The notes under the pieces: generated by a model
Databases searched by the model: none
What the model was told of the DNA's origin: nothing
Seen by the model: only the letters and a program-made list of their open reading frames with translations
Shown: piece by piece, positions 49,875 through 58,769 of the stretch
Layout of the letters: each line of letters starts with the position of its first letter
Position numbering within the stretch: the first letter of the stretch is position 1
Position numbers and translations under genes: made by a program
From: an uncultured Dehalococcoidia bacterium
GTDB taxonomy: Bacteria; Chloroflexota; Dehalococcoidia; Lucifugimonadales; UBA3495
Direction: 5' to 3'
Assembly (NCBI GenBank): GCA_958296225.1
Contig: OY282456.1
Location: 3,410,001-3,474,000 of the forward strand
DNA: 64,000 nucleotides

Positions 49875-51367
49875 CCGCCGCTCCATCCTACACCCCGGCC
49901 CGCACCCTTGACGGCGCCGGTGTCACCGCCCTGGTGATACTGGGCGGCAGCGGCAACCTGACGCACACCAAGCTGGGGCCGGCCCTGTTCAGCCTGTATC
50001 GCAAGGGCCGCCTGCCGGCCAACGTCCGCATCGTCGGCGTGGCGCGCGACGAGATGAGCAGCGATGAGTTCCGGGATTGGCTGCGCGGCGGCATCGGCGA
50101 CGCTGCGACCTGGGAATGGGATGAGTTCGCGCTGCGGCTCAGCTACGCGCCGGCCGACGTGACCAACGCGGACGCGCTGGCGGCGATAGGCCGGCATATT
50201 GCGGATTTGACGCCGGGCGAGGGCGGGGAGCTGAACTGCCTGTACTATCTGGCTCTGGCCCCCGGCCTTTACGAACCGGCGATAACCGCGCTGGCCGGGG
50301 CCGCAATGGCCGGCGACGGGCCGGGCTGGCGGCGCGTGGTGATTGAAAAGCCCTTCGGTTCCGACGTCCGGTCAGCCCGCCGGCTCAATGAGCATATCCA
50401 CAGCGTGTTTCGCGAGGAGCAGGTTTATCGCATTGACCACTATCTGGGCAAGGAAACGGTGCAGAACTTGCTGGTTTTCCGGTTCGCCAACGCCATTTTT
50501 GAACCCGTCTGGAACCGCAACTATATTGAGCAGATGCAAATTACCGTGGCCGAGGACGTGCTGGTGGGCGAGCGCGGCGAGTATTACGACCGGGCCGGCG
50601 TACTGAAGGATATGTTCCAGAACCATTTGCTGCAGCTGCTGGCGCTGGTGGCGATGGACCCGCCTTACGCCTACACTGCGGACGCGCTGCGCAACGAGAA
50701 GGTCAAAGCCCTCAGCTCGGTGCGCCGGCTGTCCCTGCGGGAGGTGAGCCGCAACCTGGTCATCGGGCAGTACGAAGGCTATCACTGGGAGCCGGGGGTC
50801 GCGCCCGGCTCCCAGACTCCCACCTACGCCGCCCTGCGGCTGTTCGTTGACAACTGGCGCTGGCAGGGGGTGCCTTTTTACCTGCGCTCCGGCAAAGGGA
50901 TGGCCCGCAAGACCACCGAAATGACCATCCAGTTCCGTTCCCCGCCCCATATGCTGTTTCCCGTGCCCGACGGCGCAAGCATACCGGGCAACACGCTGTC
51001 AATCTGCATCCAGCCCAACGAGGGGATACACCTGGAGTTCCAGTCCAAAGTGCCCGACGCCGGCCTGGGCATGAAGTCCGTGGCGTTGGAGTTTGAATAC
51101 GACGAGGGGTTTGCCGGCATCGCGCTGCCCGACGCCTACGAGCGGCTGCTGCTGGACGTTCTGTCCGGCGACGCTTCCCTGTTCACCCGCAGCGACGAAA
51201 TCGAACTGGCTTGGAGCATCATCGACCCCATCGTGGACGGCCTGGACTTGCCGGGCGCGCCCTCGCCCTACCGCTACCTGCCCGGCATGGACGGGCCGCC
51301 GGGCGGCGCGGAACTGCTGGCGAACCACGGCCACCGCTGGCTGCCCGGCTGCGCCGAGGCGCGGTAG
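49871..51367 (+). CDS. zwf: Glucose-6-phosphate 1-dehydrogenase
   Basis: Zwf oxidises glucose 6-phosphate to 6-phosphogluconolactone, the first NADPH-producing step of the pathway. The 498-residue product has GGSGNLTHTKLGPALF (variant of GASGDLxxRKL), VIEKPFGSD, and the active-site motif RIDHYLGKETVQNLL with the catalytic histidine. The aspartate of the usual GASGDL is replaced by asparagine, which may be worth noting for cofactor binding. The 6-phosphogluconolactonase gene is not in the cluster. Confidence 0.94.
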   Translation: MTAAPSYTPARTLDGAGVTALVILGGSGNLTHTKLGPALFSLYRKGRLPANVRIVGVARDEMSSDEFRDWLRGGIGDAATWEWDEFALRLSYAPADVTNADALAAIGRHIADLTPGEGGELNCLYYLALAPGLYEPAITALAGAAMAGDGPGWRRVVIEKPFGSDVRSARRLNEHIHSVFREEQVYRIDHYLGKETVQNLLVFRFANAIFEPVWNRNYIEQMQITVAEDVLVGERGEYYDRAGVLKDMFQNHLLQLLALVAMDPPYAYTADALRNEKVKALSSVRRLSLREVSRNLVIGQYEGYHWEPGVAPGSQTPTYAALRLFVDNWRWQGVPFYLRSGKGMARKTTEMTIQFRSPPHMLFPVPDGASIPGNTLSICIQPNEGIHLEFQSKVPDAGLGMKSVALEFEYDEGFAGIALPDAYERLLLDVLSGDASLFTRSDEIELAWSIIDPIVDGLDLPGAPSPYRYLPGMDGPPGGAELLANHGHRWLPGCAEAR

Positions 51368-51507
51368 GGGGCCTTTGCAGGGTCAAGGACGAAAGTTCCG
51401 AATTTACCGGGACGCGCCGGACAGACCGGATTTTGGATTGGCGGCTGCGGTATCTGTCCCGCGCGCGGTGCGGAAATCAGACGGCGGCCAAACTCCTGGC
51501 CGGCCGG

Positions 51508-52293
51508 TTAGCCGTTGGCAAAGACGTCGTTGGCAATATCCATCGCCCCGCGCGCAAACGGAATCCCGGCGTACAGCGTCATATGCCCGAACACTTCAAT
51601 AATCTGGTCTGGCGTGAACCCGATGTTCAGCGCGCCCCGGATGTGGCTGCGCAGCGGCCCTTCCCGCCCCAGCGTAGCCAGGCAGGTCATGGTGCAGAGG
51701 CAGCGGCTGGGCAAATCCAGCCCCGGCCGCGTCCAGGTGGCCCCCCAGTAGTATTCGCCGGTGATGCGGCCCAGCTCCCGCTCGGCGTCGGTGGGCGGAG
51801 CCGGCCGGGCGGCGGAAGTCGCGCCCATATAGTTGCGCCGGTACTCGTCGCCGCGCTGGAACAGGCTGTCCGGGTCTTCATTGGCGTCGTGGATTCGGGC
51901 CGGCGTGAAGTCTATCCCCCGCTCCTCAAATATCTCCTTAAGGATGCTGAGGGACTGGATGCCGGCCGGCGCGCCGCCGTACCAGGTGTCGTGAATAATC
52001 AGCTCCACGATTTGCTCCGGCGTCAGCCCCACGTTCAGGGCATTGCCCAAATGCCGCCGCAGCTGATTCTCCCGCTGCAGGCAGATGAGGACCGACAGCG
52101 TAATCATCTCCCGCTGCACCGGAGTCAAAGCTTCCCGCTTCCAGATGGCGCCGAACAGCGCCTCGCCGAGAATCCGCTCCAGGTCGGGGGCGATTTCCCA
52201 AGCGCCGGGCGCAGAGCCGCCCGTAATCTGCCCGCCGCCAAACATACGCCGGGTTTCCTGCCCCCGTTCGTAACGGTCATCCAATTCGCTCAT
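51508..52293 (-). CDS. Carboxymuconolactone decarboxylase-like protein with two CMD domains
   Basis: The 261-residue protein contains two AhpD/CMD-like helical domains: LTPVQREMITLSVLICLQ ... HLGNALNVGLTPEQIVEL and LPSRCLCTMTCLATLGR ... HIRGALNIGFTPDQIIEV. In CMD enzymes this fold decarboxylates gamma-carboxymuconolactone; in AhpD it is a peroxidase-partner with CxxC. Here only a CLCTMTC cluster appears in domain 2, and the catalytic role is unclear. GGGAGG precedes the start at 52293. A decayed copy of its first 18 codons lies at 54369..54422. Confidence 0.85.
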   Translation of the reverse strand: MSELDDRYERGQETRRMFGGGQITGGSAPGAWEIAPDLERILGEALFGAIWKREALTPVQREMITLSVLICLQRENQLRRHLGNALNVGLTPEQIVELIIHDTWYGGAPAGIQSLSILKEIFEERGIDFTPARIHDANEDPDSLFQRGDEYRRNYMGATSAARPAPPTDAERELGRITGEYYWGATWTRPGLDLPSRCLCTMTCLATLGREGPLRSHIRGALNIGFTPDQIIEVFGHMTLYAGIPFARGAMDIANDVFANG

Positions 52294-52404
52294 AGTGTGC
52301 CTCCCAAGTCTGCGTCTCGATTCAAGCCGCCGGCAGTGTACGGCGGCCGACGGGACGGCGCAACTGCGAGGGCTTACCCGCGCCGCTGTCATTGACCGGG
52401 AACG

Positions 52405-54138
52405 TCAGGCCGGGTTAGCGGTCAGGCTGGCAGCAGCCGGCTTCGCTTTCTCCAGTTCACTGCGTCCCCAAGCACGGATGGCGTTCTCTTTTGGCAAATC
52501 GGCGCGCTTGACGTAAATCTCCTTGTCCTTGACATTCTGGACCTGCAGGCCCGTCAGAGTGAGCCGGTTGCTTTTCTTGCGGTTGCACTTGGCGCACAGG
52601 GCGCAGCGGTTGTCCAGTTGGTCGGTATCGGGATCGTTCAAATCCCGCGGCGTAAGATGGTCAAGCTGGAAATCGCCCGTGTCCACTTTGCCGTTGGGAT
52701 AGGTTGGGGCCTGCTTGCCGCAGCCGGCGCATTGGTACAGCCAGCGGGCGAAGTACAGCTCCAGCATTTCGTCGTAGGTGAAAGTGGTTTCCGGTTTGGT
52801 AGTCGGGCGGTAAGGCGTGGCAAAACCGGGAGCGGTTTCGCCGGCGTCCGTCCGCGGCGGCGCAGTTTCCAGTCGCATCGCCCATCGGTTGGCGGCAAGG
52901 GCCTTTTGGAACTCCGCTTCGTCATAGACGCTGTCGTCATCGTTCTCATCAATCTTGGCGACGATGACGACGGGGTTCTTGCTGTCGGTGTCCAGCAGGC
53001 GGTTGAGGACGTGGACTTTGGCCATAGCAGCGCGGTCAATGCCAATCCAGCGGCGACGCAAGCCTTGCCCCATATTTTCGCAGGCCACCAGCGTGGTAGC
53101 ACAGCCGGCAAATGGGTCAAGCACCACATCGCCGGGATTGCTGGACGCGGCGATGATGCGCTGCATCAGGGACAAGGGTTTCTGCGTGGGCCAGCCCGTA
53201 TGTTCCCGGCCACGGGCGCCGGCTACGTCTGTCCAGACGTCCTGTATTTTTACCCCCTCATTGGGGTCAAGATATTTCTTGTACTGAAACGGCGAAGTGG
53301 GCGTGGCTTGTACCAGCATATCGCTTTGGTACAGTTCTGCCATACGTTCCGGCGCAAACCGCCAGGCGCGGGTAATGCCCCGGAATTCATAATGCTTGTT
53401 GCCGCCGGTTTCGTTGGTGCAGGGCAGCGTCCGGTACTGCCCCCGGTCGTCAAACTTATGGTACGCCGATTTAATATATTCGTCAGAGTAGGGCGTATAT
53501 TGTATGTTGTACCGGGCGGCCGGCGATTTGGCGTACCAGAATATGGTGTCGTGGGCGCGGCCCATCTGCTGCCGGCCCAGATTATGCCGGTCCTGGCGAC
53601 GCAGCCAGACGATTTCGTTGCGAAAGTTGTCCTTGCCAAAGATGGCGTCCATTGCCATGTGGATGTAGGCGTTGGCACTGTGGTCACAATGCAGGTAGAT
53701 GCTGCCCGTCGGTTTCAATATCCGACGGCACTCCAGCAGGCGAACGGACAGAAAGCAGAGAAATACGGCGATGCCGTCGTCGTGCGCAAGCCGGGCTGTT
53801 TCAATAACAGCGACCAGCCCGTTGTAGCGGGCGGCGTCGCGCCGGGCCGGCGCCCCTTTCTGCCCGGCGGCGATTTCACCCAGCGCCCTGATTTCGTCCA
53901 GCCATTCCCGTTGCACGGCGCGCAGATTACATTCGGGCGGGCAATCGGAGGTATGGGTGTGGGTGTCGGCCCAATACCACTGGTCGGGCCACTTGCCGGC
54001 CCGTCCCGACATATTGCGCCGCTTGTTAAACGGCGGGTCAGTGGCGATGAGGTCAATACTCTCGCTGTTGATACCCTGCAGAATAGCAAGATTATCGCCC
54101 TCAAAAAAGGTGCGGTCAGGTACATTGAGTTCGGCCAT
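52405..54138 (-). CDS. DNA methyltransferase fused to a C-terminal HNH nuclease-like domain
   Basis: The 577-residue protein starts with a beta-class amino-methyltransferase: motif IV LIATDPPFNKRR near residue 33, GSIYLHCDHSAN, PTQKPLSLMQRII and motif I VLDPFAGCATTLVA near residue 340. Residues ~470-560 form an HNH-type zinc finger: CAGCGKQAP, FQLDHLTPRDL, DNRCALCAKCNRKKS, with the DH pair and four cysteines. The arrangement suggests a single-chain modification/cleavage enzyme, although the HNH part may only bind DNA. No separate endonuclease or specificity gene is adjacent. Confidence 0.88.
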   Translation of the reverse strand: MAELNVPDRTFFEGDNLAILQGINSESIDLIATDPPFNKRRNMSGRAGKWPDQWYWADTHTHTSDCPPECNLRAVQREWLDEIRALGEIAAGQKGAPARRDAARYNGLVAVIETARLAHDDGIAVFLCFLSVRLLECRRILKPTGSIYLHCDHSANAYIHMAMDAIFGKDNFRNEIVWLRRQDRHNLGRQQMGRAHDTIFWYAKSPAARYNIQYTPYSDEYIKSAYHKFDDRGQYRTLPCTNETGGNKHYEFRGITRAWRFAPERMAELYQSDMLVQATPTSPFQYKKYLDPNEGVKIQDVWTDVAGARGREHTGWPTQKPLSLMQRIIAASSNPGDVVLDPFAGCATTLVACENMGQGLRRRWIGIDRAAMAKVHVLNRLLDTDSKNPVVIVAKIDENDDDSVYDEAEFQKALAANRWAMRLETAPPRTDAGETAPGFATPYRPTTKPETTFTYDEMLELYFARWLYQCAGCGKQAPTYPNGKVDTGDFQLDHLTPRDLNDPDTDQLDNRCALCAKCNRKKSNRLTLTGLQVQNVKDKEIYVKRADLPKENAIRAWGRSELEKAKPAAASLTANPA

Positions 54139-54550
54139 AGTGTGCGTCCTAGCCGGCTGAAGGTTCGCGTTCCGCCGCCTTTATACTAGCAACCCCCCGG
54201 CCTATCGGCAATCGCCATCCGTCACCCCAACATTCCGCTATAACCGGCGCCGGAAGAGAGTTGCTATCGCAAACGGCAACTTCTTAACCATCAAGCCGCA
54301 CCCCAACGATTTTGACGCTTGCCGGGAAGCAACAGGTATCAGGTATAGTTGTCGCCAGGAGGGGCAGTCCCCATACGCCGGGTTTCCTGACCGCGTGCGT
54401 AGCGGTCATCCCGTTGGCTCATAATGCGCTTCCGTAAGAGACGTCAATGGGCGGCCCGGTTGCATCGCATCCCGCGCCGCCGCCTTTGCTGGCCATACTC
54501 AACGCGGCGGCGCAGTTGCGGTAAAATGGTTCGCGTGATAAGGAGGCGTT
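54139..54550. other. Intergenic region with gene relics
   Basis: This 412-bp stretch has no intact gene. It holds a fragment of the CMD-gene 5' end (54369..54422) and, on the plus strand at about 54259..54345, an open run reading GNFLTIKPHPNDFDACR that looks like the remnant of a small protein (DUF6932-like pattern, weak). The last 30 bp contain TAAAAT and GGAGG for the gene at 54551. Confidence 0.5.
54369..54422 (-). pseudogene. Relic of the 5' end of a CMD-type gene
   Basis: On the minus strand the frame from 54422 reads MSQRDDRYARGQETRRM, matching MSELDDRYERGQETRRM of the gene at 51508..52293, and homology stops there. The surrounding DNA is also similar just before the ATG. It is a 5' stub left by duplication or by loss of a second CMD gene. 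Confidence 0.7.
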
Positions 54551-54847
54551 ATGCTGTCAACCACGCGGCGCACGCCGGTCGCGCCTCAAAGGTATCTTAA
54601 AGACAAAGCGGAAATCTTGGCCCTGCTGCGCGACAGCTCGGCCCGCTCCAAGCTCCTGCGCGACCATCGTTCCGAACTGATGGCGCAGTATCCCGACCAG
54701 TGGGTCGCACTGGGCGACAACTGGGAGTTCGTGGTGGCCGACTCCCTTGATGAAATGCTGGCCAGGCTTATGGAGTGCGGCGCGCATTCTCCCCATTCAG
54801 TGGTCGAGCATCTGGAGACCAACCCGCCGCGCCGCATCCCCGGCTGA
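54551..54847 (+). CDS. Small hypothetical protein, DUF5678-like
   Basis: The 98-residue protein is not firmly recognised. The segment YPDQWVALGDNWEFVVADSL followed by DEMLARL matches the pattern of small DUF5678-like proteins ('W V A . . . . . v v a . . . s l d e l'). A GGAGG lies just before the ATG. It ends 16 nt before the D-aminoacylase gene, so the two may share a transcript. Function unknown. Confidence 0.65.
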   Translation: MLSTTRRTPVAPQRYLKDKAEILALLRDSSARSKLLRDHRSELMAQYPDQWVALGDNWEFVVADSLDEMLARLMECGAHSPHSVVEHLETNPPRRIPG

Positions 54848-54863
54848 AAGGAACGCTGCCCTT

Positions 54864-56444
54864 ATGATTGACCTGCTGATTACCAACGGCCAGATAATCG
54901 ACGGCGCCGGCAGCCCCGGCTTCCGCGCCGCCGTGGCCGTATCCGGCGATACCCTGACCATTCACCGGGGCGACGACTCCGCGCTGCGCCGGAACGCCGC
55001 GCGCGTCATCGACGCCGCCGGCCACGTGGTTTGTCCCGGCTTCATCGACCTCCACTCCCACGCCGGCCTGACCATCCTGGGCGAACCCCATCACGACCCC
55101 AAAGTGCGGCAGGGGGTAACTACGGAACTGGTGGGCATTGACGGCATCTCGCACGCGCCCTTCAAGACCCGGGATGAACTGCACCGCTACATCTGGCTGG
55201 ACGCCGGGCTGAACGGCTACCCGCCCCTGCCCGCCGACTGGCTGACGGTGGCCGACCTGCTGGGCAAGTACGACGGCACGGTAGCCATCAACATGGCCTA
55301 CATCCTGGGCAACTCGCCCGTCCGCATCTGGAGCGTTGGCTGGGAGCAGCGTCCGGCCATTGCCGCCGAAATCGCCGATATGCAATCCGTGGTGCGCGAG
55401 GCGATGGAGGAAGGCGCGTGGGGGCTGTCCACCGGCCTCGACTACCCGCCCGGAGCCTACGCCGACACCGACGAGTTGGTTGCCCTGTCGGAAACGGCGG
55501 CCGCAATGGGCGGCATCTACCACACCCACACCCGCGCCAGCCGGCTCAGCCAGGGCTACCTGGCCCCCTGGCACGAGGCCGTTGAGATAGGACGGCGCAG
55601 CGGTATCCCCGTCCACCTCACCCACTACCGGCAGTCGGTCTCCGGCGTCGGCAGCCACCTGGGACACCTGGGCCTGGTGGAGGACGCCCGCGCCGCGGGC
55701 ATTGACTGCACCTTTGACTGCTACACCTATCCCTACTCCGGCACCACGCCCACCATTGGGCTGCCCCATTGGGCCAAGGACGGCGGGCCGGAGCGCCTGA
55801 TTGCCGCCTTGCAGGATGCCGACGACCGCGCCCGTATGAAGCGCGAAATCACGCCCAGCCGCCTGGAAAACAACTGGCTCACCAATTTCACCCGCCCCGA
55901 AAACCGGATTTATGACGGCCGGCTGATTACCGACATCGCGGAGATGCGCGGCCAGGAGCCGGCTGACGCCCTCTTTGACCTGCTGCTGTCGGAAAACCTG
56001 GGCATCAGCACGGTAGGGTTAGGCACCAACGCGCAGACGCTTTACGCCTTCGTTTCGCATCCCTACGGGATGATTGCCTCCGACGCCATCCTGTTCGGGG
56101 AGTATCCCAACCCACGCACCTACGGCTGTTTCCCCGTCGTGCTGGCCGAGTTCGTGCGCGCGGAACAGCACCTCCGATTGCCGGAGGCCATCCGCAAGAT
56201 GACCTCTTTCCCGGCCCAGCGTTTGGGCATCCCGGACCGTGGCCTGCTCCGCGACGGTTTCAAGGCCGACATCGTAATATTCAACCCCGACACGGTAAAA
56301 ACCCACGCCACCCGCGAAAACCCCAAACAGTACCCGGTAGGCATCGAGTACGTAATCGTCAACGGCCAGGTGGTAATTGAGCAGGGCGAAAACACCGGCG
56401 CGCTGCCGGGCCGCTCGGTGCGGCGGGGGCGGGCGGCGACCTAG
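54864..56444 (+). CDS. N-acyl-D-amino-acid deacylase (amidohydrolase superfamily)
   Basis: The 526-residue enzyme belongs to the D-aminoacylase group that releases free amino acids from N-acyl-D-amino acids. Visible features are the N-terminal LITNGQIIDGAGSPGF, the metal motif VCPGFIDLHSHAGL (HxH), VTTELVGIDGIS, GGIYHTHTRAS, VHLTHYR, the FDCYTYPYSGT element and a closing beta-sandwich with GFKADIVIFNPDTV. The expected catalytic-aspartate region is seen in MIASDAIL. An AAAGGA precedes the ATG. Specificity (D-amino acids or related amides) is not resolved. Confidence 0.9.
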   Translation: MIDLLITNGQIIDGAGSPGFRAAVAVSGDTLTIHRGDDSALRRNAARVIDAAGHVVCPGFIDLHSHAGLTILGEPHHDPKVRQGVTTELVGIDGISHAPFKTRDELHRYIWLDAGLNGYPPLPADWLTVADLLGKYDGTVAINMAYILGNSPVRIWSVGWEQRPAIAAEIADMQSVVREAMEEGAWGLSTGLDYPPGAYADTDELVALSETAAAMGGIYHTHTRASRLSQGYLAPWHEAVEIGRRSGIPVHLTHYRQSVSGVGSHLGHLGLVEDARAAGIDCTFDCYTYPYSGTTPTIGLPHWAKDGGPERLIAALQDADDRARMKREITPSRLENNWLTNFTRPENRIYDGRLITDIAEMRGQEPADALFDLLLSENLGISTVGLGTNAQTLYAFVSHPYGMIASDAILFGEYPNPRTYGCFPVVLAEFVRAEQHLRLPEAIRKMTSFPAQRLGIPDRGLLRDGFKADIVIFNPDTVKTHATRENPKQYPVGIEYVIVNGQVVIEQGENTGALPGRSVRRGRAAT

Positions 56445-56615
56445 CGACGTTATAGCGCAGGCACAAAAATACCGGAACACTGCTAGGCGGCGGCTCCGGT
56501 TAACCAGAGCGTCAGGTGTCATACCCGCAGGGTATTCCGTCCAACGCTAATGCTACACTACGCCCGTTCGCCGCTTTTTGTCAAACCGTTGACTGTGGAG
56601 GTTTCGCAATTCGCC

Positions 56616-57131
56616 ATGCCCCAATCCCTGGCCCCCGATTACCGCTATTGCCCCCGCTGCGCTGTCCCACTCGCGCCGGTAGTCCGCGGCGGCTTGCCCC
56701 GGCCCGCCTGCGCCGCCTGCGGATTCGTCCATTTCCGCAACCCGGCGGTAGGCGTCGCCGTCGTAGTAATGGACGACGCCGGCCGCATCCTGCTGGGCCG
56801 CCGTTCTGCCGGCGGCAACGAAGGTCAGTGGTGCATCCCCTGCGGCTACGTGGAATGGGGCGAGGACATACGCGATGCCGCCCGGCGGGAGTTCGCCGAG
56901 GAAACCGGGCTTGAGGTGGACATTGGAGAAGTCTGCGCCGTCCATTCCAACTTTCACAACCCGTCCGCGCTGACCGTGGGAGTGTGGTTCTACGGCACAA
57001 TCGCCGGCGGCAACGCCCAAGCATCCGACGACCTGGACCGGATTGACTGGTTCCCCCTTGATGCGCCGCCGGAACCGCTGGCCTTCCCCACCGACCGGGT
57101 GGTGCTGGCGGATTTGGCCCGTGGGGCCTAG
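56616..57131 (+). CDS. Nudix hydrolase with N-terminal zinc ribbon
   Basis: The 171-residue protein has a zinc ribbon YCPRC...CAACGF at residues 10-35 and a Nudix box beginning GYVEWGEDIRDAA and ending RREFAEETGL, matching GX5EX7REUXEEXGU. Such Zn-ribbon Nudix proteins hydrolyse nucleoside diphosphate derivatives, for example NADH (NudC-like) or ADP-ribose. The start is uncertain: the ATG at 56616 was used, although GGAGG 14 nt upstream is far. It converges with the DndB-like gene. Confidence 0.9.
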   Translation: MPQSLAPDYRYCPRCAVPLAPVVRGGLPRPACAACGFVHFRNPAVGVAVVVMDDAGRILLGRRSAGGNEGQWCIPCGYVEWGEDIRDAARREFAEETGLEVDIGEVCAVHSNFHNPSALTVGVWFYGTIAGGNAQASDDLDRIDWFPLDAPPEPLAFPTDRVVLADLARGA

Positions 57132-57144
57132 ATTGCCAAGCTGA

Positions 57145-58404
57145 TTACGCTACCGGGGCAGGCAATTCGTGCTGTTCCCACTCCACGCCGTGGATATGCT
57201 CCCTCAGCCTTTGGTTTTCCTCATCGGTTAGCTTGGCCCCGCCGAGGTGGGCGATGAATTCGCAGGCGCGGTTGACGGTTCCCCGGCCTGACATCACCCG
57301 TCCGTTCGGGTTCATCAAGACACCGTGCCACATTTGGCTGTTGACATCCCAATCAATGAGGTTGAGACGGTCGCACAGTTCATCCTCCGCCACGCCCTCG
57401 CACCTCTCACGCATCAACATGAACCCGCGGACCAACGAGAGCTGACCAATCGGTTTACCAAGCAAGGTCTCGTTCCGTATGTCGATGCGAACCTGGTTAC
57501 CCGTGGGTGTACTATCGGCTAAGGATTTGCTCCAAAGGTCAACCTTGTCCAACAATCGTTCCCAAACTCGCCGAATTTGCTCCTTCACTAAGTTTCGCTG
57601 CGGTTCGGGCATTCCCTGAGGTGTTCCTGATGCAACGATTTGCAGCCCGTTCACGATGGCCAGGTTGCAGTCATAGAACGTGGCCAAGGTAGTGAATTCA
57701 CTGGATGATTTGTTCAGATTGTTGGCGTCAATCCTGACCAAACTGGCCGGGATTACGCCGTCCTCATCCAGCAGTTCCCTGGTCATAACGGCCATTGCGT
57801 TATCGTCGTCGGTTATGAGATTGTCCGCTTTGGTCGTGGGTTTCGCGTAGCGGTTGATTTTGTTGAAAATGCGCCGCGATCTTGCTGCATCGAATCGCAC
57901 CAGGATGACTGCAACTTGGTCATTCGCCAATTCAAGGTTGCTTTTCACTCCCTCAATCGGGCGATTGTTGTCGTCAGTGCCGTCGATGGCAAATTGGAAT
58001 GCTTTGGTACGATGCTGTCCATCAAGCGGCACGAGGATCTCATTGCCGTTCAACGTCAGAAAGCCCATGTCTCTAGCGGCACTCTGGTAGAGCTGCGGGA
58101 CAGGATTTCTACCGCCACCGATATTTGGCAGTGGCTCAAAGGCCATCTTGTCGTGATTTACCACCGCTAATACGAGAGCGCCCGAAAACCGATGCTCGTC
58201 TGACGCAAAGTATGGGGCAATCTCCCTGCGAACACGAGCAAGGTTAGGCTCTTGTTGGTATCGGTCCTCGATAGACAGTTTCTCCCACCCCGGCAGTTCA
58301 CGAGGCAAGCGGACTGTCTTGACGAACTCGCCAATACTCATCGTGGAGAGGTAGTATTCGGTAGCGCCGAATTGTCCACGCAGGGCCGGGATGGTTGTAG
58401 GCAT
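57145..58404 (-). CDS. DGQHR domain protein, DndB-like
   Basis: The 419-residue protein carries the DGQHR motif (LVPLDGQHRTKAF, near residue 130) and the following pattern VAVILVRFDAARSRRIFNKINRYAKPT typical of DndB-type proteins. DndB regulates DNA phosphorothioation in Dnd systems, and related DGQHR proteins occur in other defence loci. No dndA, C, D or E gene is present, so it is a solitary homologue. AGGAAG lies 7 nt before the ATG at 58404. Its nearest upstream neighbours are a GIY-YIG relic and a small unknown protein on the same strand. Confidence 0.82.
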   Translation of the reverse strand: MPTTIPALRGQFGATEYYLSTMSIGEFVKTVRLPRELPGWEKLSIEDRYQQEPNLARVRREIAPYFASDEHRFSGALVLAVVNHDKMAFEPLPNIGGGRNPVPQLYQSAARDMGFLTLNGNEILVPLDGQHRTKAFQFAIDGTDDNNRPIEGVKSNLELANDQVAVILVRFDAARSRRIFNKINRYAKPTTKADNLITDDDNAMAVMTRELLDEDGVIPASLVRIDANNLNKSSSEFTTLATFYDCNLAIVNGLQIVASGTPQGMPEPQRNLVKEQIRRVWERLLDKVDLWSKSLADSTPTGNQVRIDIRNETLLGKPIGQLSLVRGFMLMRERCEGVAEDELCDRLNLIDWDVNSQMWHGVLMNPNGRVMSGRGTVNRACEFIAHLGGAKLTDEENQRLREHIHGVEWEQHELPAPVA

Positions 58405-58468
58405 AATGCGTCTTCCTTTTTCAGTGCTGTAGTGCCACATTAGCGGGCGTCCGCAGTACCCCAACCGC

Positions 58469-58769
58469 TCACCATACCAGGTTTTGCAGTTGGGATTTGG
58501 TACAGTCATTCAGTCCAATGTGTGACACCTCAATAATTTCGGGGAACGCCTTGAAAAAACGTTCTAGTGTTGGATTATGCGTCTCATCCGATGTTCGTAC
58601 ATCCGGCGGCGTATATCGCCAGCCATACCCACGTAAAGGCACATCCCATCGTCCAGCCAGAAAGCATAGAGGCCGCAGACGCCTATGGCGTCTGCCTGAG
58701 ATTCGGAGGCGGTTCTTTCAGCTCAACCCATTCGGCATCAGTATAAAACGGCGAACTATTCTTGGCAAT
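58469..58769 (-). pseudogene. GIY-YIG nuclease-like gene, frameshifted
   Basis: Frames read in order on the minus strand give AKNSSPFYTDAEWVELKE, then DAIGVCGLYAFWLDDG and MCLYVGMAGDIRRRMYEHR, then DETHNPTLERFFKAFPEII and a natural stop at 58469. GLY...YVG with the following R is the GIY-YIG catalytic core. Two frameshifts, one after ELKE and one after YEHR, and an ATT where the start codon is expected (58769) indicate decay, unless the indels are sequence errors. It overlaps the 3' end of the small gene upstream and may have formed a two-gene unit with it. Confidence 0.7.

Noticed and set aside
54259..54345. Open run GNFLTIKPHPNDFDACR as a small gene
   Set aside because: No start codon or ribosome binding site and too short; at best a relic, noted under the intergenic entry.
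58675..58695. Perfect 9-bp palindrome GCAGACGCC-TAT-GGCGTCTGC
   Set aside because: It lies inside the coding part of the GIY-YIG relic and lacks a T-run, so a terminator or operator role is not supported.
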